Numbered from the stretch's first letter, positions 46,758-57,217 are shown. The stretch is 64,000 bases of DNA from JAJRZL01 sp964557855 (GCA_964557855.1 CAZLBP010000019.1:1-64000), one strand, 5' to 3'. Translations and numbers: made by a program. The notes: a model not told the origin generated them from the letters alone.

Positions 46758-48255
46758 GCGGGCGGCCGGCGTTCTCCTGCCGGTTACGTCATTGCCCTCG
46801 CGTTTCGGAATCGGTGATTTGGGTCGGAACGCATACCACTTTATCGATTTCTTATACAATGCCGGTCAAAGTTTGTGGCAGGTCCTGCCGCTTCATCCGA
46901 CCAGTTCCGTGCTCGGCAATTCGCCGTACAGCAGCAGTTCGGCCTTTGCCGGTAACCCGTTGCTCATCTCTCCGGAAGGGCTGGTTGAACTCGGCTGGTT
47001 CGCCGAGTCCGACCTGGACGACATACCGGACTTCCCCGAAACGGAAGTGATTTACGAACGCGTCTACGAATACAAATACAGTCTTCTGGACCGGGCCTAT
47101 CAGCGATTCCGGGAGCACACCGAACGCGAAGAGTTTCACGCCTTTTGCCACGAGCATTCCTTCTGGCTCGACGATTACGCTTGCTATCTCGCAATCAAGA
47201 AGGTTTATCAGGGCCAAGCCTGGTACGACTGGCCCGAGGCACTGCGCGATCGCCAGACCAACGCTCTCGATTCCGTACGTCGTGACCAGGCCGAGGAAAT
47301 CGAACGACAGAAATTCTATCAGTTCGTGTTTTACTCACAGTGGTCGCAGGTCAAAGATTACGCCAATTCCCGGAGCGTCGTCTTGGTCGGTGATACTCCC
47401 ATCTATGTCCACGGTGACAGCGCCGATACCTGGAGTAATCAAACTATTTTTAAGCTGGGCGACGATGGCCGTCCCACACTGGTTTCCGGCGTGCCGCCCG
47501 ACTATTTCAGCAAAACCGGTCAGCTCTGGGGAAATCCCGTTTATGACTGGGCCACTCTGGAAAAGACCGGGTTCAAATGGTGGTTAACGCGTCTGGCCCA
47601 CATGCTGAACCTGTATAACACGATCCGGATCGATCATTTTCGCGGACTCATTGCTTGTTGGGAAGTGCCTGCGGGTGAGAAGACAGCGGTCAACGGCCAA
47701 TGGACCCCGGTACCGCATCGGGAGTTGTTTCAGGCGATCCGGGAACGGTTCAACGAGGCCCCGATTATCGCCGAAGACCTGGGAACCATCACCGAAGACG
47801 TCCGCGAAGCACTGCGGGAGTACGGCTATCCGGGAATGAAGATCCTTCAGTTCGCCTTCGGCAACGACGATTCTGAACACCCGTACCTGCCGCACAATTA
47901 TCCGGTCAATTGCATCGTCTATACCGGTACCCATGATAACAATACTGTCAGGGGCTGGTTCGACAGTGAAGCCCGACCCGAAGACCGGCGACGTATGGTG
48001 CGTTACCTTGGCCACGACGTGGAAGCGGGCCGAGTGCATTGGGAGTTAGCCAGGCTGGCCTTCGCTTCGGTTGCCCGATGGGCAATCCTGCCCATGCAGG
48101 ATGTCCTGGGACTGGGACGGGAGTCAAGAATCAACCGTCCGGCCACCGCTACCGGAAACTGGAAATGGCGGCTGACTTCCCATCAACTGCAGCCGCAGAC
48201 CGCATCCGACTTGAAAGAACTTACGAAAATTTACGGTCGTCTGTCCCAGGAATGA
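46747..48255 (+). CDS. malQ: 4-alpha-glucanotransferase (amylomaltase)
   Basis: Disproportionates maltooligosaccharides (GH77). It has 502 residues. Motifs: 'AAGVLLPVTSLPSRFGIGDLG', nucleophile Asp in 'IRIDHFRGL', Glu in 'IIAEDLGTITEDV' and 'TGTHDNNTVRGW'. ATG 46747 lies inside treY with an excellent AGGAGG site 7 nt upstream. Last gene of the operon; it would recycle short chains left by TreY/TreZ. Convergent with tamB; a CCCGCAA/TTGCGGG stem at 48311-48337 lies between them without a T-run. Confidence 0.97.
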   Translation: MFDKRAAGVLLPVTSLPSRFGIGDLGRNAYHFIDFLYNAGQSLWQVLPLHPTSSVLGNSPYSSSSAFAGNPLLISPEGLVELGWFAESDLDDIPDFPETEVIYERVYEYKYSLLDRAYQRFREHTEREEFHAFCHEHSFWLDDYACYLAIKKVYQGQAWYDWPEALRDRQTNALDSVRRDQAEEIERQKFYQFVFYSQWSQVKDYANSRSVVLVGDTPIYVHGDSADTWSNQTIFKLGDDGRPTLVSGVPPDYFSKTGQLWGNPVYDWATLEKTGFKWWLTRLAHMLNLYNTIRIDHFRGLIACWEVPAGEKTAVNGQWTPVPHRELFQAIRERFNEAPIIAEDLGTITEDVREALREYGYPGMKILQFAFGNDDSEHPYLPHNYPVNCIVYTGTHDNNTVRGWFDSEARPEDRRRMVRYLGHDVEAGRVHWELARLAFASVARWAILPMQDVLGLGRESRINRPATATGNWKWRLTSHQLQPQTASDLKELTKIYGRLSQE

Positions 48256-48350
48256 ACGGAAGTATGATTAGATGAACGGACGTTCTTCCGATCAACTCCG
48301 CTTCACGGGACCCGCAACGAACGCAGCATGTTGCGGGCGCCTGCAGTTCC

Positions 48351-51300
48351 TCACTCCTCTTCCCATTTGATGATTACATCAAGACCGGATTCCTTGGAGT
48401 CACCCTCGGTGAACCGGAGAAAAAGGAAATTGGTGACCTGATATTCGATATTGAGTTGCTCGCGCGCGATGTCGTCGTCTTCAAACGAGCCGATTCCCCG
48501 CTCGTACGTAACCAGCAGGTCATTCGTGAGGTACTTGCCGACGACGAGCGTCGCCGCTTCAAAGCTCTCCTGAGCTTCGATCTCGACCACGTCGAGGTTC
48601 AACTGATCACCAATTGTCGATGTCAGCTGTTTCGACAGGAGGCTGGCAGCGACTTTCCGAGCCAGGTCACCTTCACTGACACTGGCCGCTTCCGCGCGTT
48701 GGCCGCTGCTCAGCCGGTCGCAGCTTCGACCGAAAGCCAGGTAACAGAGCGCGTCACCCTCGGGAATATCCTGGCCGTCCAGCTGGAAACTTACCGACGG
48801 TGTAGTAGCTGTGCCCGCAACGAATAACGTGAGCGATCGCTTGTCACGATTCGCCGCACGAAAGACATACTTGGCCTCGATGTTAACTTTGGGATTGATT
48901 TCCGGATCGCCTTGAAACCTCAGACTACCCTCTTCCAATTCGAAACGTCGGCCATATAGTTCATAATGACCACGGACAACGTCGATAGTCCCGAATAGCT
49001 GTATGTCCTGACCGTCTTTGACGACATCAATCTCACCTTCTAGTTCCAGCAACAAGCCGGGGCGTCGCACCCACGTATTGCGCGGCAGCTTGACTTTCAT
49101 CCTTCCTCGCAGATTCTCGTAGAATTCCGAGGGTTCGCCGGCAGGCTCGGTCTCCTTTTGACGTGCGACCGGGATGGAATCGCCCGTGGCCGTGTCAGGC
49201 TGGGTTGCAGCTGCCAGCAGCGGTACGCCTTGCGTCTTATCCGCGTCGTCACCACCGCCGTTCGTCAATGCCGGCAGGAAAATACGCGAACGGTCAACTC
49301 TGATCTCGCCGCTGTATGTCGGCTTCTCGATCGATCCCTCCAGGCCGGCGTGGCCGCTTATCTGGATTTCGTAGTCATCATGCCGGACAACGAAGAACTC
49401 ATCGGAGTCAAAGCCGATCTGAGTCGACTGAATCAGCCCTGACAGTATATTGTCTTGAAACGTTACCTTACCGGTCGCTGTTAATGAGCCGTCCGAACGT
49501 ACGATGTGCAGCGTATCCAGTGAAACCGAGTCACCCTCGAACGTCAGAACCGCCACAACTGACTTATAAGCGATACCATAGGCAGGAACCTCAACCCCGC
49601 CCTCACGCAGCGCCAGTTGGCCGTTGAAACGCGGTGCGGCCGGTGTGCCGGCGATATCACAGCGCCCGACAACGTATCCATTTACTTCCGAGACTTCCTT
49701 GCCGATCGCACGCAATACCTGTAGCGACAGTGAATCTGCGGCTACGGACGCAGTAATCGGCAAGGCGCTTAATTCCAGATTATCGAGATTGACCAAAGCC
49801 AACGACACCGTCGTTGTTCCCGATACATGCAATTGGCCCGCCTCGTTCGGGCTCAAGGAGAAATGAACTGTCAAGCTGTCGCCTCGGTAGTCCACACCGC
49901 CGTACAGCGAATCGTAGTGGAATTCGGCGTACCGACCATCCCGAATTACTACTTCACCGGCCAGCACCGGACGGTCTACGGTACCGCTCAGGTTGAGATC
50001 AACGGACAACCGGCCGTCCACCGGGGGAGGTAGTTCAAGAAAGGAGCCGGCTGCGGAAAGATCTATCCCGGCCAGCTGCAGCCGGAAGTCCGCGGAACTA
50101 TCGAGATCAATAACACCATCAATCAACAATTCCTGCTTGATGTCATCGTCTCCCCTTGGGCCGACCAGTTTGAGACTGTCGATCCGGTAGACGGCCTCAC
50201 CGATCATAATACTGGATGTGTCAGTCAAAGTCCAGGCGTGGCCACGAAGATCCATTTCCAGTTCACGCAACGACACGTCTATGGTCGAATCCCATGCGAC
50301 CGTCAGGTCACTCTTGATCTTTATGGAATCGGACTGTGTGATGTTTGAACGAAGGTCGGCTGACGACGTTGAGACAGCAAATTCCGTCACCAGCTTCTGC
50401 AGATTCAACCGGGCCAGGTCAATCGACTCAGCCGTCATCTTACCGGACAAATCCAGGAGGTCGGGGCCGATGTCACCGCTGGCGTTAGCGTTCAGTCGCG
50501 CGACCTCATAATCACTGTACACGATGTTGTCACAGTCTAAGGTGATATTGCAGGCGACTGAGTCAGTTGTTCCTGATACGGTACCACTGATAGTACCGGT
50601 ACCGGCCAACGCGGAGATTTGAAACAACTCGGCGGCCCTCTGAAGGTTTCCCAGTTCGATTGACAGACCGGCATCGAAATTCATCGTCGTATCAAGGCTG
50701 CCCCGGCCATGAAGTGTCGCCAAATCCGTTGACAGCAACAGTGTGTCAACCCGCAACAAGCCTGACTCGAATTCGAATTCAGACGCGAGGGTGTCCACCT
50801 CTATATCACGAAACGACGACTCGGTCATCGCCACCACACCTTTCCCACGCATAGTCGTCAGTTCCAGACCGGTTAGTTCTAAATCGATATGGGCTGTAAT
50901 GCTGCTGCGCAGGGCATCGTCGAGCAGCGCCTCTGCTATATCGAGGTCTTTAACGTCGCCCTGAACCACGATGTGCGGCCTGTCCGGCACGTGAGAAATT
51001 GCGCCGGTCAGTCGGGCTCCTCCTGCCGGGGCATCCACCACAAGCGTGCAGAGGGCGTTGCCTCGGTCGTAGCGGGCATCGAGTTCGATCTGCTCTATTG
51101 ATCGACGTTCAAGGATACAGTCGCGGAACGATGCGTCAACGGTGGCCACTGCGTTCTCAGGTGTAAAACCCTGTCCCGCTACCGTCAACTGACCGGAGAG
51201 CTGGAGATCGATCGGTACTTGCGCCAGCCAGTCTCCGGGCACAAGATCAGTGAACCCAATTGTCAGATGGTATCTCGGCGAGTGCCCGAGAAGTGTATCA

Positions 51301-52289
51301 AAGATCTGGCTAAAATCACTGATGCCCACATCCATCTCTATTGCTTGATTGCTGTCCACAAGTGAAACGTGAACAGAGAATGAGTCTTGAATCAACGACG
51401 CTGACAAATCGATGACTGGAGAAGCCGCAATGGATACGAACGGGAGAACAAAAGTGAATTCGTCGAACTCAAGCGGCTGACTGCGCAGTTGAACATCTGA
51501 AACAAGCGTGTCGGCCGGAGTGTACTCGGCCATTCCAACCAGTTTGTTTCGAGCCGTCCGCAATTCCATGTCCCGGACGGAGACGCTGTCTTCGGTTCGT
51601 TCAATTCGGAAAGCCAGGCGTTCAAGATCGAGCGGCGGCTCTTCCGATACGAAATTCAACTCGGCAAGCTCAAGCCACTGGCGTTCGTTATCATACACGC
51701 CGGACAGCACAATGTCTATATCCCGCACCGACGCCGGGATCGCGTCCGGGGAATTCAAGACCGTTATGGATCCGCCACGCAGCTGAAAAGCATCCAGCAT
51801 CACGGTATAGCCGAATCCATCGGTTGATTCGGCAGTAGTACTGTCGGCCGTTGTGTCGGCGCGTACGAGGCGGGCCACATTCCACACGCCTGGGCTGTTT
51901 CTGGATAAATAGACATGGGGTGAGTCAACGGTCACTAATTCGATATGAATGTCTCCGAAAAGAATGGCCAGCAGATTATACTCAAGACCGATTGACTGCA
52001 CGGTAGCGAGCGTGTCTGCCTCTTGCACAAGTCTGACTTGCTTCAAGGTAACAGTAGTCATAAGAGTGCCGTCGAGCTCTCCGATTTCCAGACGACCGTT
52101 CAATGAACTTGCCGCCGCTGCCTCAATCCGATCTGCCACCCAGCGTTTGAAGTAGCTTGTTTGCGAGAAAAGCCCGGCTAATATGATTAGCACCAGGAGT
52201 GCGCCGACGACCCACACGACTCGTTTCAGCCAACGCTTCACGCTGCCGGTCGAGTCACTCTTCTTCTCTTTCCTTTTCGTATTTGACAT
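48351..52289 (-). CDS. tamB: Translocation and assembly module protein TamB
   Basis: A very long inner-membrane-anchored protein (about 1312 residues) bridging the periplasm, implicated in outer-membrane protein assembly and phospholipid transport. One membrane anchor near residues 25-45 ('VVWVVGALLVLIILAGLF') is followed by about 1000 residues of repetitive beta strands. The C-terminal DUF490/TamB domain has 'RGHYELYGRRFELEEGSLRF' and 'DALCYLAFG', ending 'KWEEE'. I chose ATG 52289; an upstream in-frame TTG at 52316 would overlap tamA. Directly downstream of tamA. Confidence 0.93.
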   Translation of the reverse strand: MSNTKRKEKKSDSTGSVKRWLKRVVWVVGALLVLIILAGLFSQTSYFKRWVADRIEAAAASSLNGRLEIGELDGTLMTTVTLKQVRLVQEADTLATVQSIGLEYNLLAILFGDIHIELVTVDSPHVYLSRNSPGVWNVARLVRADTTADSTTAESTDGFGYTVMLDAFQLRGGSITVLNSPDAIPASVRDIDIVLSGVYDNERQWLELAELNFVSEEPPLDLERLAFRIERTEDSVSVRDMELRTARNKLVGMAEYTPADTLVSDVQLRSQPLEFDEFTFVLPFVSIAASPVIDLSASLIQDSFSVHVSLVDSNQAIEMDVGISDFSQIFDTLLGHSPRYHLTIGFTDLVPGDWLAQVPIDLQLSGQLTVAGQGFTPENAVATVDASFRDCILERRSIEQIELDARYDRGNALCTLVVDAPAGGARLTGAISHVPDRPHIVVQGDVKDLDIAEALLDDALRSSITAHIDLELTGLELTTMRGKGVVAMTESSFRDIEVDTLASEFEFESGLLRVDTLLLSTDLATLHGRGSLDTTMNFDAGLSIELGNLQRAAELFQISALAGTGTISGTVSGTTDSVACNITLDCDNIVYSDYEVARLNANASGDIGPDLLDLSGKMTAESIDLARLNLQKLVTEFAVSTSSADLRSNITQSDSIKIKSDLTVAWDSTIDVSLRELEMDLRGHAWTLTDTSSIMIGEAVYRIDSLKLVGPRGDDDIKQELLIDGVIDLDSSADFRLQLAGIDLSAAGSFLELPPPVDGRLSVDLNLSGTVDRPVLAGEVVIRDGRYAEFHYDSLYGGVDYRGDSLTVHFSLSPNEAGQLHVSGTTTVSLALVNLDNLELSALPITASVAADSLSLQVLRAIGKEVSEVNGYVVGRCDIAGTPAAPRFNGQLALREGGVEVPAYGIAYKSVVAVLTFEGDSVSLDTLHIVRSDGSLTATGKVTFQDNILSGLIQSTQIGFDSDEFFVVRHDDYEIQISGHAGLEGSIEKPTYSGEIRVDRSRIFLPALTNGGGDDADKTQGVPLLAAATQPDTATGDSIPVARQKETEPAGEPSEFYENLRGRMKVKLPRNTWVRRPGLLLELEGEIDVVKDGQDIQLFGTIDVVRGHYELYGRRFELEEGSLRFQGDPEINPKVNIEAKYVFRAANRDKRSLTLFVAGTATTPSVSFQLDGQDIPEGDALCYLAFGRSCDRLSSGQRAEAASVSEGDLARKVAASLLSKQLTSTIGDQLNLDVVEIEAQESFEAATLVVGKYLTNDLLVTYERGIGSFEDDDIAREQLNIEYQVTNFLFLRFTEGDSKESGLDVIIKWEEE

Positions 52290-52299
52290 AAACCTGTCG

Positions 52300-54153
52300 C
52301 TAAAAGGCCGGTCCAATGCTTAAATGAAATTGCCAGATCTTCGAGTCGTCGAATATCGGTCGCGCGAAGTCGGTCCGGATCTTACCGACCGGTGTTGCGA
52401 ACCGGAAACCCAGGCCGGCTGAGTACCGCAGTTCATCGACCCGGTAAGTAAAAGGACTACGCCATACATTGCCCCAGTCCGTGAACACCACACCCTTCAA
52501 GCGACCGAAAATCGGATAGCGCAGCTCAAGCCCAACTTCAAGCAGACTGTTCCCGCCAATAGGCTGCCCATCGGCATCGACCGGGCCAAGTTCGGAGCGA
52601 GCCCAACCGCGGACCGAAGTGCTGCCTCCCGAATATAGCCGGTCCTCAATGGGGATGAAATCAACTTCACTGTACGCATCGATCGCGCCCACCTTCACCC
52701 TCGAGGCGAAAATGGTCGCCCCCAGCGGTGTGTATTTGCGCAAATCGAGTATCATCTTACCATACTTGGAAATGCTCTTGAAAATGAAACCGCTCAACTT
52801 GAACGTTGAGGCTGCGAAGAACCCATGGCTTGGGTCCAGCCGGGGTTGCGAACGGTCCCATGCCGTTTCCAGCCGGATGCTGCCCCGGCTATATTCGTCC
52901 AGGCTTTCGTCAAAGTCTTCCTGTTCCAGACCTTCCTGACTGACGGAGGCTGTGTCGAGATCCAGGCGCTCGTAAGCCAGCACCGTGGTCGCTGATAATT
53001 CGCGGCTGAAGCGATGCTGCAGGGCGGCACTGCCCACAATGCGAACGACCGTAAAGGCCGGCTCTTCTTGTTTGATAACAGCCGGGCGAACAATTCCCGT
53101 CGTTCGTGGAGTCAGAAACGCCGGCCGCGTGAATCGCAACTCCACTTCGTAAGGCACGAGTCCGGAGTGCTTGGCGTAGAGGTTAAAACGGTGAATGTCG
53201 TCCAGAAAACCCAACAGACGGAAATCCGTGAAGACACGAAAATCATCTTCTCGACCGTAACCGACGCCAAATCGGCTGACGAACCGCGCGGCTTCCATTA
53301 CCTGAAGCTCAACGTCCACCGTCGAGTCTCGCTGTTCGGTAAGTTGCGAGTTGACCGTCACAACGTCAAAAGTTCCGAGATCATAAACCTGTTCTTGCGA
53401 ACGTTCTATCTTACTCTCCTGGTATCCTTCACCCCGTGAAAACACCAGCTGCTTTCGAATGTGTTCGGCTGCGACAAAGTCATTCCCCTTGATAACTACG
53501 TCGCCGAATATACTGTACGGTCCCGGCTCAATTGTCCAGACCACCGTGACCTGAGTGTGATCCTTGTTGACTTCGAGATCCGCATCTACCCGAACGTACG
53601 GGAATCCGAGATCCCGCATCCACCCGGCCAATTGCCTGCGATCACTCTGCAACAGCGCGTCTTCGAAGCGCTTGCCCGGCGCCAGAGTCAGTTGCTGTTG
53701 GCCCGCCACCGCCGAATCGGCCATGGCCGCTGCCCGGGCGGAATCGACCCCGGTGAAACGCAGACTTACGCTGTCTATTATAACCGGGAGGCCCTCCTCT
53801 ATTGTGAAGACCACCCCCACCTTCTCCTCCTCAACGTCGACCTCAAAATCGCCACGGCCTACGGATACGTTGAGGAATCCCCGCCTCTGGTAGTGACGTA
53901 CGACGCTCAGGCTGTCTTCCTCGAATGCCTCGTCAGAAAACGTGGAAGGTTCCCTATCGGTGAAGAGTCGGGTGAAGAAGCCGGCGGAATGCAGGCTGAC
54001 CTGATCTTCAAGAGCCCCGTCCGAGATCGTCTGGTTGCCCACAAAGTCTACGGAACTTACTTCGTAGTCTTCCTGGGCGCTTATCGAGGCCCTGGCGACA
54101 ACCACTCCCGCCAATACCGCAAGTGAGCAAATCCATCGATCAAATGATGTCAT
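52300..54153 (-). CDS. tamA: TamA/BamA-family outer-membrane assembly protein (Omp85)
   Basis: 617 residues with a signal peptide, then POTRA domains (about 27-270; 'YEVSSVDFVGNQTISDGALE', 'FGDVVIKGNDFVAAEHIRK') and a 16-strand Omp85 barrel (about 280-617). The barrel carries the lid-lock region 'GGSTSVRGWARSELGP' (the VRGF/Y motif is VRGW) and 'GLGFRFATPVGKIRTDFA', ending in Phe as the beta-signal. The partner TamB is immediately downstream. No lipopolysaccharide or BAM genes are nearby. Confidence 0.93.
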   Translation of the reverse strand: MTSFDRWICSLAVLAGVVVARASISAQEDYEVSSVDFVGNQTISDGALEDQVSLHSAGFFTRLFTDREPSTFSDEAFEEDSLSVVRHYQRRGFLNVSVGRGDFEVDVEEEKVGVVFTIEEGLPVIIDSVSLRFTGVDSARAAAMADSAVAGQQQLTLAPGKRFEDALLQSDRRQLAGWMRDLGFPYVRVDADLEVNKDHTQVTVVWTIEPGPYSIFGDVVIKGNDFVAAEHIRKQLVFSRGEGYQESKIERSQEQVYDLGTFDVVTVNSQLTEQRDSTVDVELQVMEAARFVSRFGVGYGREDDFRVFTDFRLLGFLDDIHRFNLYAKHSGLVPYEVELRFTRPAFLTPRTTGIVRPAVIKQEEPAFTVVRIVGSAALQHRFSRELSATTVLAYERLDLDTASVSQEGLEQEDFDESLDEYSRGSIRLETAWDRSQPRLDPSHGFFAASTFKLSGFIFKSISKYGKMILDLRKYTPLGATIFASRVKVGAIDAYSEVDFIPIEDRLYSGGSTSVRGWARSELGPVDADGQPIGGNSLLEVGLELRYPIFGRLKGVVFTDWGNVWRSPFTYRVDELRYSAGLGFRFATPVGKIRTDFARPIFDDSKIWQFHLSIGPAF

Positions 54154-54243
54154 CCATCTTTCCTATGACCTCAATATAATCGACGAATATGAAAAGCACA
54201 AAGGTCTATCGCCGGTGAGTGTTTGTCAGGTTGACAGAATCAA

Positions 54244-54447
54244 TCAGGACTTGACCGAGCGCTGAAACTCATCCAGTTGCTTCTGCGCTTCATCGCGCGC
54301 AATGCCATACTTCTCCTGCAACTTACCCAACAACTGCTCCTGTTGACCCTGAATCTGGTCCAGATCATCTTCGGTAAGTTTCCCCCACTTTTCACGAACT
54401 TTCCCCTGCATCTGCTTCCAGTTGCCGACAATTTCATTCCAATCCAT
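54244..54447 (-). CDS. CsbD family stress protein
   Basis: 67 residues of the CsbD family, small hydrophilic stress-induced proteins of unknown mechanism. Diagnostic sequence: 'WNEIVGNWKQMQGKVREKWG' and 'LTEDDLDQIQGQQEQLLGKL'. It is next to the GlsB/YeaQ-like gene on the same strand, a common pairing in stress regulons. About 90 nt separate them. Confidence 0.93.
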   Translation of the reverse strand: MDWNEIVGNWKQMQGKVREKWGKLTEDDLDQIQGQQEQLLGKLQEKYGIARDEAQKQLDEFQRSVKS

Positions 54448-54546
54448 GACAAAATTCCTTTCTTGTTTAACTGACCTGCCGAGTAACTTCGACGAATTAA
54501 GGTCTATTTCTTACAATTTCTTTCATTCCTATTTCTTGACTTCTGA

Positions 54547-54795
54547 CTAAGCACTGGCCCGCCGGAACAAACGTACAATACCCAACAGCACGACCGCTCC
54601 GACAACCGCCGCCGCCAACTCGCCAACCAGGCCGGTCGCAGTAATTTCCAGTATCCGAAACAGGTAACCGCCGATAACCGCACCGACCACTCCAACCACC
54701 AGGTTGCCGATAATACCCAGCCCGTGGCCATGCATCAATTTGCCTGCAATCCATCCGGCGAGGAGACCTATGAGAAGAAACAGTAACAGGTTCAT
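54547..54795 (-). CDS. GlsB/YeaQ/YmgE family membrane protein
   Basis: 82 residues with three membrane helices: 'LLLFLLIGLLAGWIAGKLM', a Gly-rich middle helix 'IGNLVVGVVGAVIGGYLF' and 'VVGAVVLLGIVRLF'. This is the transglycosylase-associated (GlsB/YeaQ/YmgE) pattern of small stress-response membrane proteins. The downstream neighbour is CsbD. Confidence 0.92.
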   Translation of the reverse strand: MNLLLFLLIGLLAGWIAGKLMHGHGLGIIGNLVVGVVGAVIGGYLFRILEITATGLVGELAAAVVGAVVLLGIVRLFRRASA

Positions 54796-54918
54796 CTATA
54801 TCCTTTTCATCGTATTGAGTTCTCACGCTTCTCCGAATTCAAAATTGCGAGTCCTTATCGCAGGCTGCACCATAAGGGATCTTCCAATTTACCAACTGGT
54901 GACGCCGGTAGTTCAAGT

Positions 54919-55410
54919 TTACTGTCCGAACGTCCAACCTATCGTCAGCTTAAGGTCAGGCGCGTCTACAAGTCCGAGTTTGGCTTCCACGAAGAAGCGG
55001 TTTCCCCCGGAGAGCCCTTTCTCGATTCCGCCCAGCACGCTGGCGCCGAATTCGGTATCCGAACCGTCGCCCAAACCCTCCGTGTCATGATCGATGAAGA
55101 GAATACCGACCCCGCCACCGAGATAGGGAGTCCAGACGTTCCAGGTTTCCCGGAAGCGATAGTTCGCTTCGAAGTTGGCCGCGCCAATTGTGAAATCATC
55201 GCCAATACCAAGCTCGAAATTAGGTTGAAAGCGGACTCGTTGAGCGAAATTGCCGAAATCCGCATGGGCACCGAAATGGACCTGGTCCGGATCGAGGGTC
55301 AACCCGACTCTCGGTCCCCAACCTTTAAATCCGGTTTGTGCTTCCTGCGCCTGCACTGACCCGAGTCCGAGCAACAGTACCAGCACACTAATATAGATGA
55401 GTTTATGCAT
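54919..55410 (-). CDS. Small outer-membrane beta-barrel protein
   Basis: 163 residues: a signal peptide ('LLLGLGSVQAQ'), then about eight amphipathic beta strands ('PRVGLTLDPDQVHFGAHADF', 'AANFEANYRF', 'PYLGGGVGILF') ending 'LKLTIGWTFGQ'. It resembles other eight-stranded outer-membrane barrels. Ligand unknown. It lies 17 nt downstream of the glycine-zipper gene. Confidence 0.8.
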   Translation of the reverse strand: MHKLIYISVLVLLLGLGSVQAQEAQTGFKGWGPRVGLTLDPDQVHFGAHADFGNFAQRVRFQPNFELGIGDDFTIGAANFEANYRFRETWNVWTPYLGGGVGILFIDHDTEGLGDGSDTEFGASVLGGIEKGLSGGNRFFVEAKLGLVDAPDLKLTIGWTFGQ

Positions 55411-55427
55411 ATAATGTTCCTTTACGA

Positions 55428-56045
55428 TTACGATTGCGTGTCCTTGACCGGCATTTCGGTCGCGTCTGTTGTTTCAATCCGGAATCTCTGCCCGGGCTCA
55501 AGTACAATGTGGTCACCCTTGGTTGCCACGGCCCAGGTGCCACCCGCGCCCGCACCGATAAGTGCTCCAACGGCAGCACCCTTGCCGCCCTTGGCGATGC
55601 CTCCGATAATAGCACCGGCCACCGTGCCGGCCGCAAGGCGTTCAACATCGGCCTCAGTGTCAGATTGTCCGGCCAGTGTAATAGGTGCGGCGTCAAACTC
55701 GTAGGTTGCCCCATCAGCAAACGAGAGCTGCTCAAAATCGAGCGTCATTTTCGCCGCACCCTTGATGGCTCCGGGCTTCGCGACCGAACTCACTTTGCCG
55801 CGAACAATAGTGCCCGCAGGAGCCACGGTTTTGCCTTCGATCACGGTTGGCTCGGTTGTCTCAGCCGTGAATGTCTGTCCCTCACTGGCATTTTCTGTAC
55901 TCAGTGATGTCTGAAGAGCCACGACAACCGATGTCCCCGCGGGCACTGAAATAGTCTGCAGTTCGCTTTGACAACCTATATTGCAGGTCACTAAAGATAT
56001 TGCCAGGATCACTGTGACAAGGCACAGTGCGCTGCTACGTAACAT
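55428..56045 (-). CDS. Envelope protein with glycine-zipper segment
   Basis: 205 residues. The hydrophobic signal ends 'SLVTCNIGC'; Cys25 could be acylated, but the lipobox is not canonical. The middle region ('VPAGTSVVVALQTSLST', 'FTAETTEPTVIEGKTVAPAG') is a beta-rich domain. Residues about 140-170 ('GTVAGAIIGGIAKGG', 'GAAVGALIGAGAGG') are a glycine zipper, a membrane-interacting helix pair. The tail 'VLEPGQRFRIETT' repeats the beta pattern. This arrangement is frequent in uncharacterised envelope proteins. Function unknown. Confidence 0.82.
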   Translation of the reverse strand: MLRSSALCLVTVILAISLVTCNIGCQSELQTISVPAGTSVVVALQTSLSTENASEGQTFTAETTEPTVIEGKTVAPAGTIVRGKVSSVAKPGAIKGAAKMTLDFEQLSFADGATYEFDAAPITLAGQSDTEADVERLAAGTVAGAIIGGIAKGGKGAAVGALIGAGAGGTWAVATKGDHIVLEPGQRFRIETTDATEMPVKDTQS

Positions 56046-56136
56046 AGCTTACTCCTTTTCAGTTATGTATTTCGATACTGAGTCTTACCGGTCTGCTCTG
56101 ATCGGGCATCATGTTTCCATGGATCCACGACACACT

Positions 56137-56700
56137 CTAGAGTTGAAACAGCAGTCCAATCTTAATCGAGTAGAAATCAGCATCGACATCTTCGGTGACG
56201 ACATCCGGAAGATCAGCGAATTCATAATCCAAAAAGACAAACCGCCGGTCACCAACGAGCTTGACCTTCTCTGAAGCCGGCAGTTCCGCGCCGACCGCCA
56301 GATGCCACCCGAATTCCTGCTCGGTGTTGTCTTCAATTCCCATATCGTTGAATGCATCAGGATAATCAAACGTCGTGTTGTACCAACCGGCGCCAACGCC
56401 ACCATAGATGATCGGAATTGGATAAAGAAGCCCGGTGACAGTCACCGGCCAATTGCGGACCGTAACGCCGTTGGCGTCCTCAAAATACTCTTCCTGTCGA
56501 TAGCTGATAGTACCCTCTGCACCCAAAAGCGGCAGAAGCTGCAGTCGAGCCGAGGCGCCAATCAGATAATTGGCATTTTCGGCATCGCTTGCCTTCTGAA
56601 TACCCAGCTGTGGCCCCAGATACATTTCCCCCTGCGCTTGAACAGATAGCGGCATCAGAAATAGAATTAACGGAGCTGTAAACAGAAGCGCTAATCGCAT
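56137..56700 (-). CDS. Outer-membrane beta-barrel protein
   Basis: 187 residues: signal peptide ('LLFTAPLILFLMPLSVQA'), then alternating strands ('MYLGPQLGIQKA', 'NYLIGASARLQLLPLLGAEG', 'GGVGAGWYNTTFDY') and a C-terminal strand 'FYSIKIGLLFQL'. This is the form of an OmpW/OprF-like eight-strand porin-type barrel. ATG 56700 is chosen because GGAGA lies 8 nt upstream; an in-frame ATG at 56781 would add 27 charged residues before the signal. Confidence 0.8.
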   Translation of the reverse strand: MRLALLFTAPLILFLMPLSVQAQGEMYLGPQLGIQKASDAENANYLIGASARLQLLPLLGAEGTISYRQEEYFEDANGVTVRNWPVTVTGLLYPIPIIYGGVGAGWYNTTFDYPDAFNDMGIEDNTEQEFGWHLAVGAELPASEKVKLVGDRRFVFLDYEFADLPDVVTEDVDADFYSIKIGLLFQL

Positions 56701-57217
56701 CACAGGAATCTCCTTTCGCCCGGATTTCGTCTGTTCTTTCTGTTCTCGGTGAAGCGCAGTCTTCATCCGATCACACAGCAATCATGTGACTGCAATGCGT
56801 CCACGAAAAGTAAGTCTCGTGCCCGAATCTGAAACGCACCACTATCATGCAATACCACAACGAGTTACGGCGGTGTTCTTGTGACTTTAGCTGCCAGCAA
56901 GAAACTGTGAATGACCGCTAACTGTAACGATTTCGGACGATAGACTTCCGCCATGTGAACAATCGGGACACCGGGTACCGCAGCCTGTTTTGACGCTTGA
57001 ACATCTTGGCTTCAGGAAATTGCCTCAGGCGTTTCAGTGTACCTTAAGGGTCCAGAAGCCGGAGCAACTTACTGAGTCCGGATAATTCATGGATTTCTGC
57101 TGAGAACCTACCCCTGATGATGTTGCACTTTCATCAACCGCCCAAGCCCGGTTACACGGGCCCCTGGTTTTTCGAGCAATCAACTCATGTCCAGTCGCTG
57201 CAAGCTGAGCCGGATCT
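56701..57217. other. Intergenic region with no visible feature
   Basis: 517 bases between the barrel gene and the cytochrome gene. Frames in it lack coding-like composition, and I see no tRNA, strong hairpin or terminator. Confidence 0.5.

Noticed and set aside
48311..48337. Stem CCCGCAA/TTGCGGG between malQ and tamB as an intrinsic terminator
   Set aside because: The stem has only 7 bp, the loop is 13 nt and no T-run follows on either strand.
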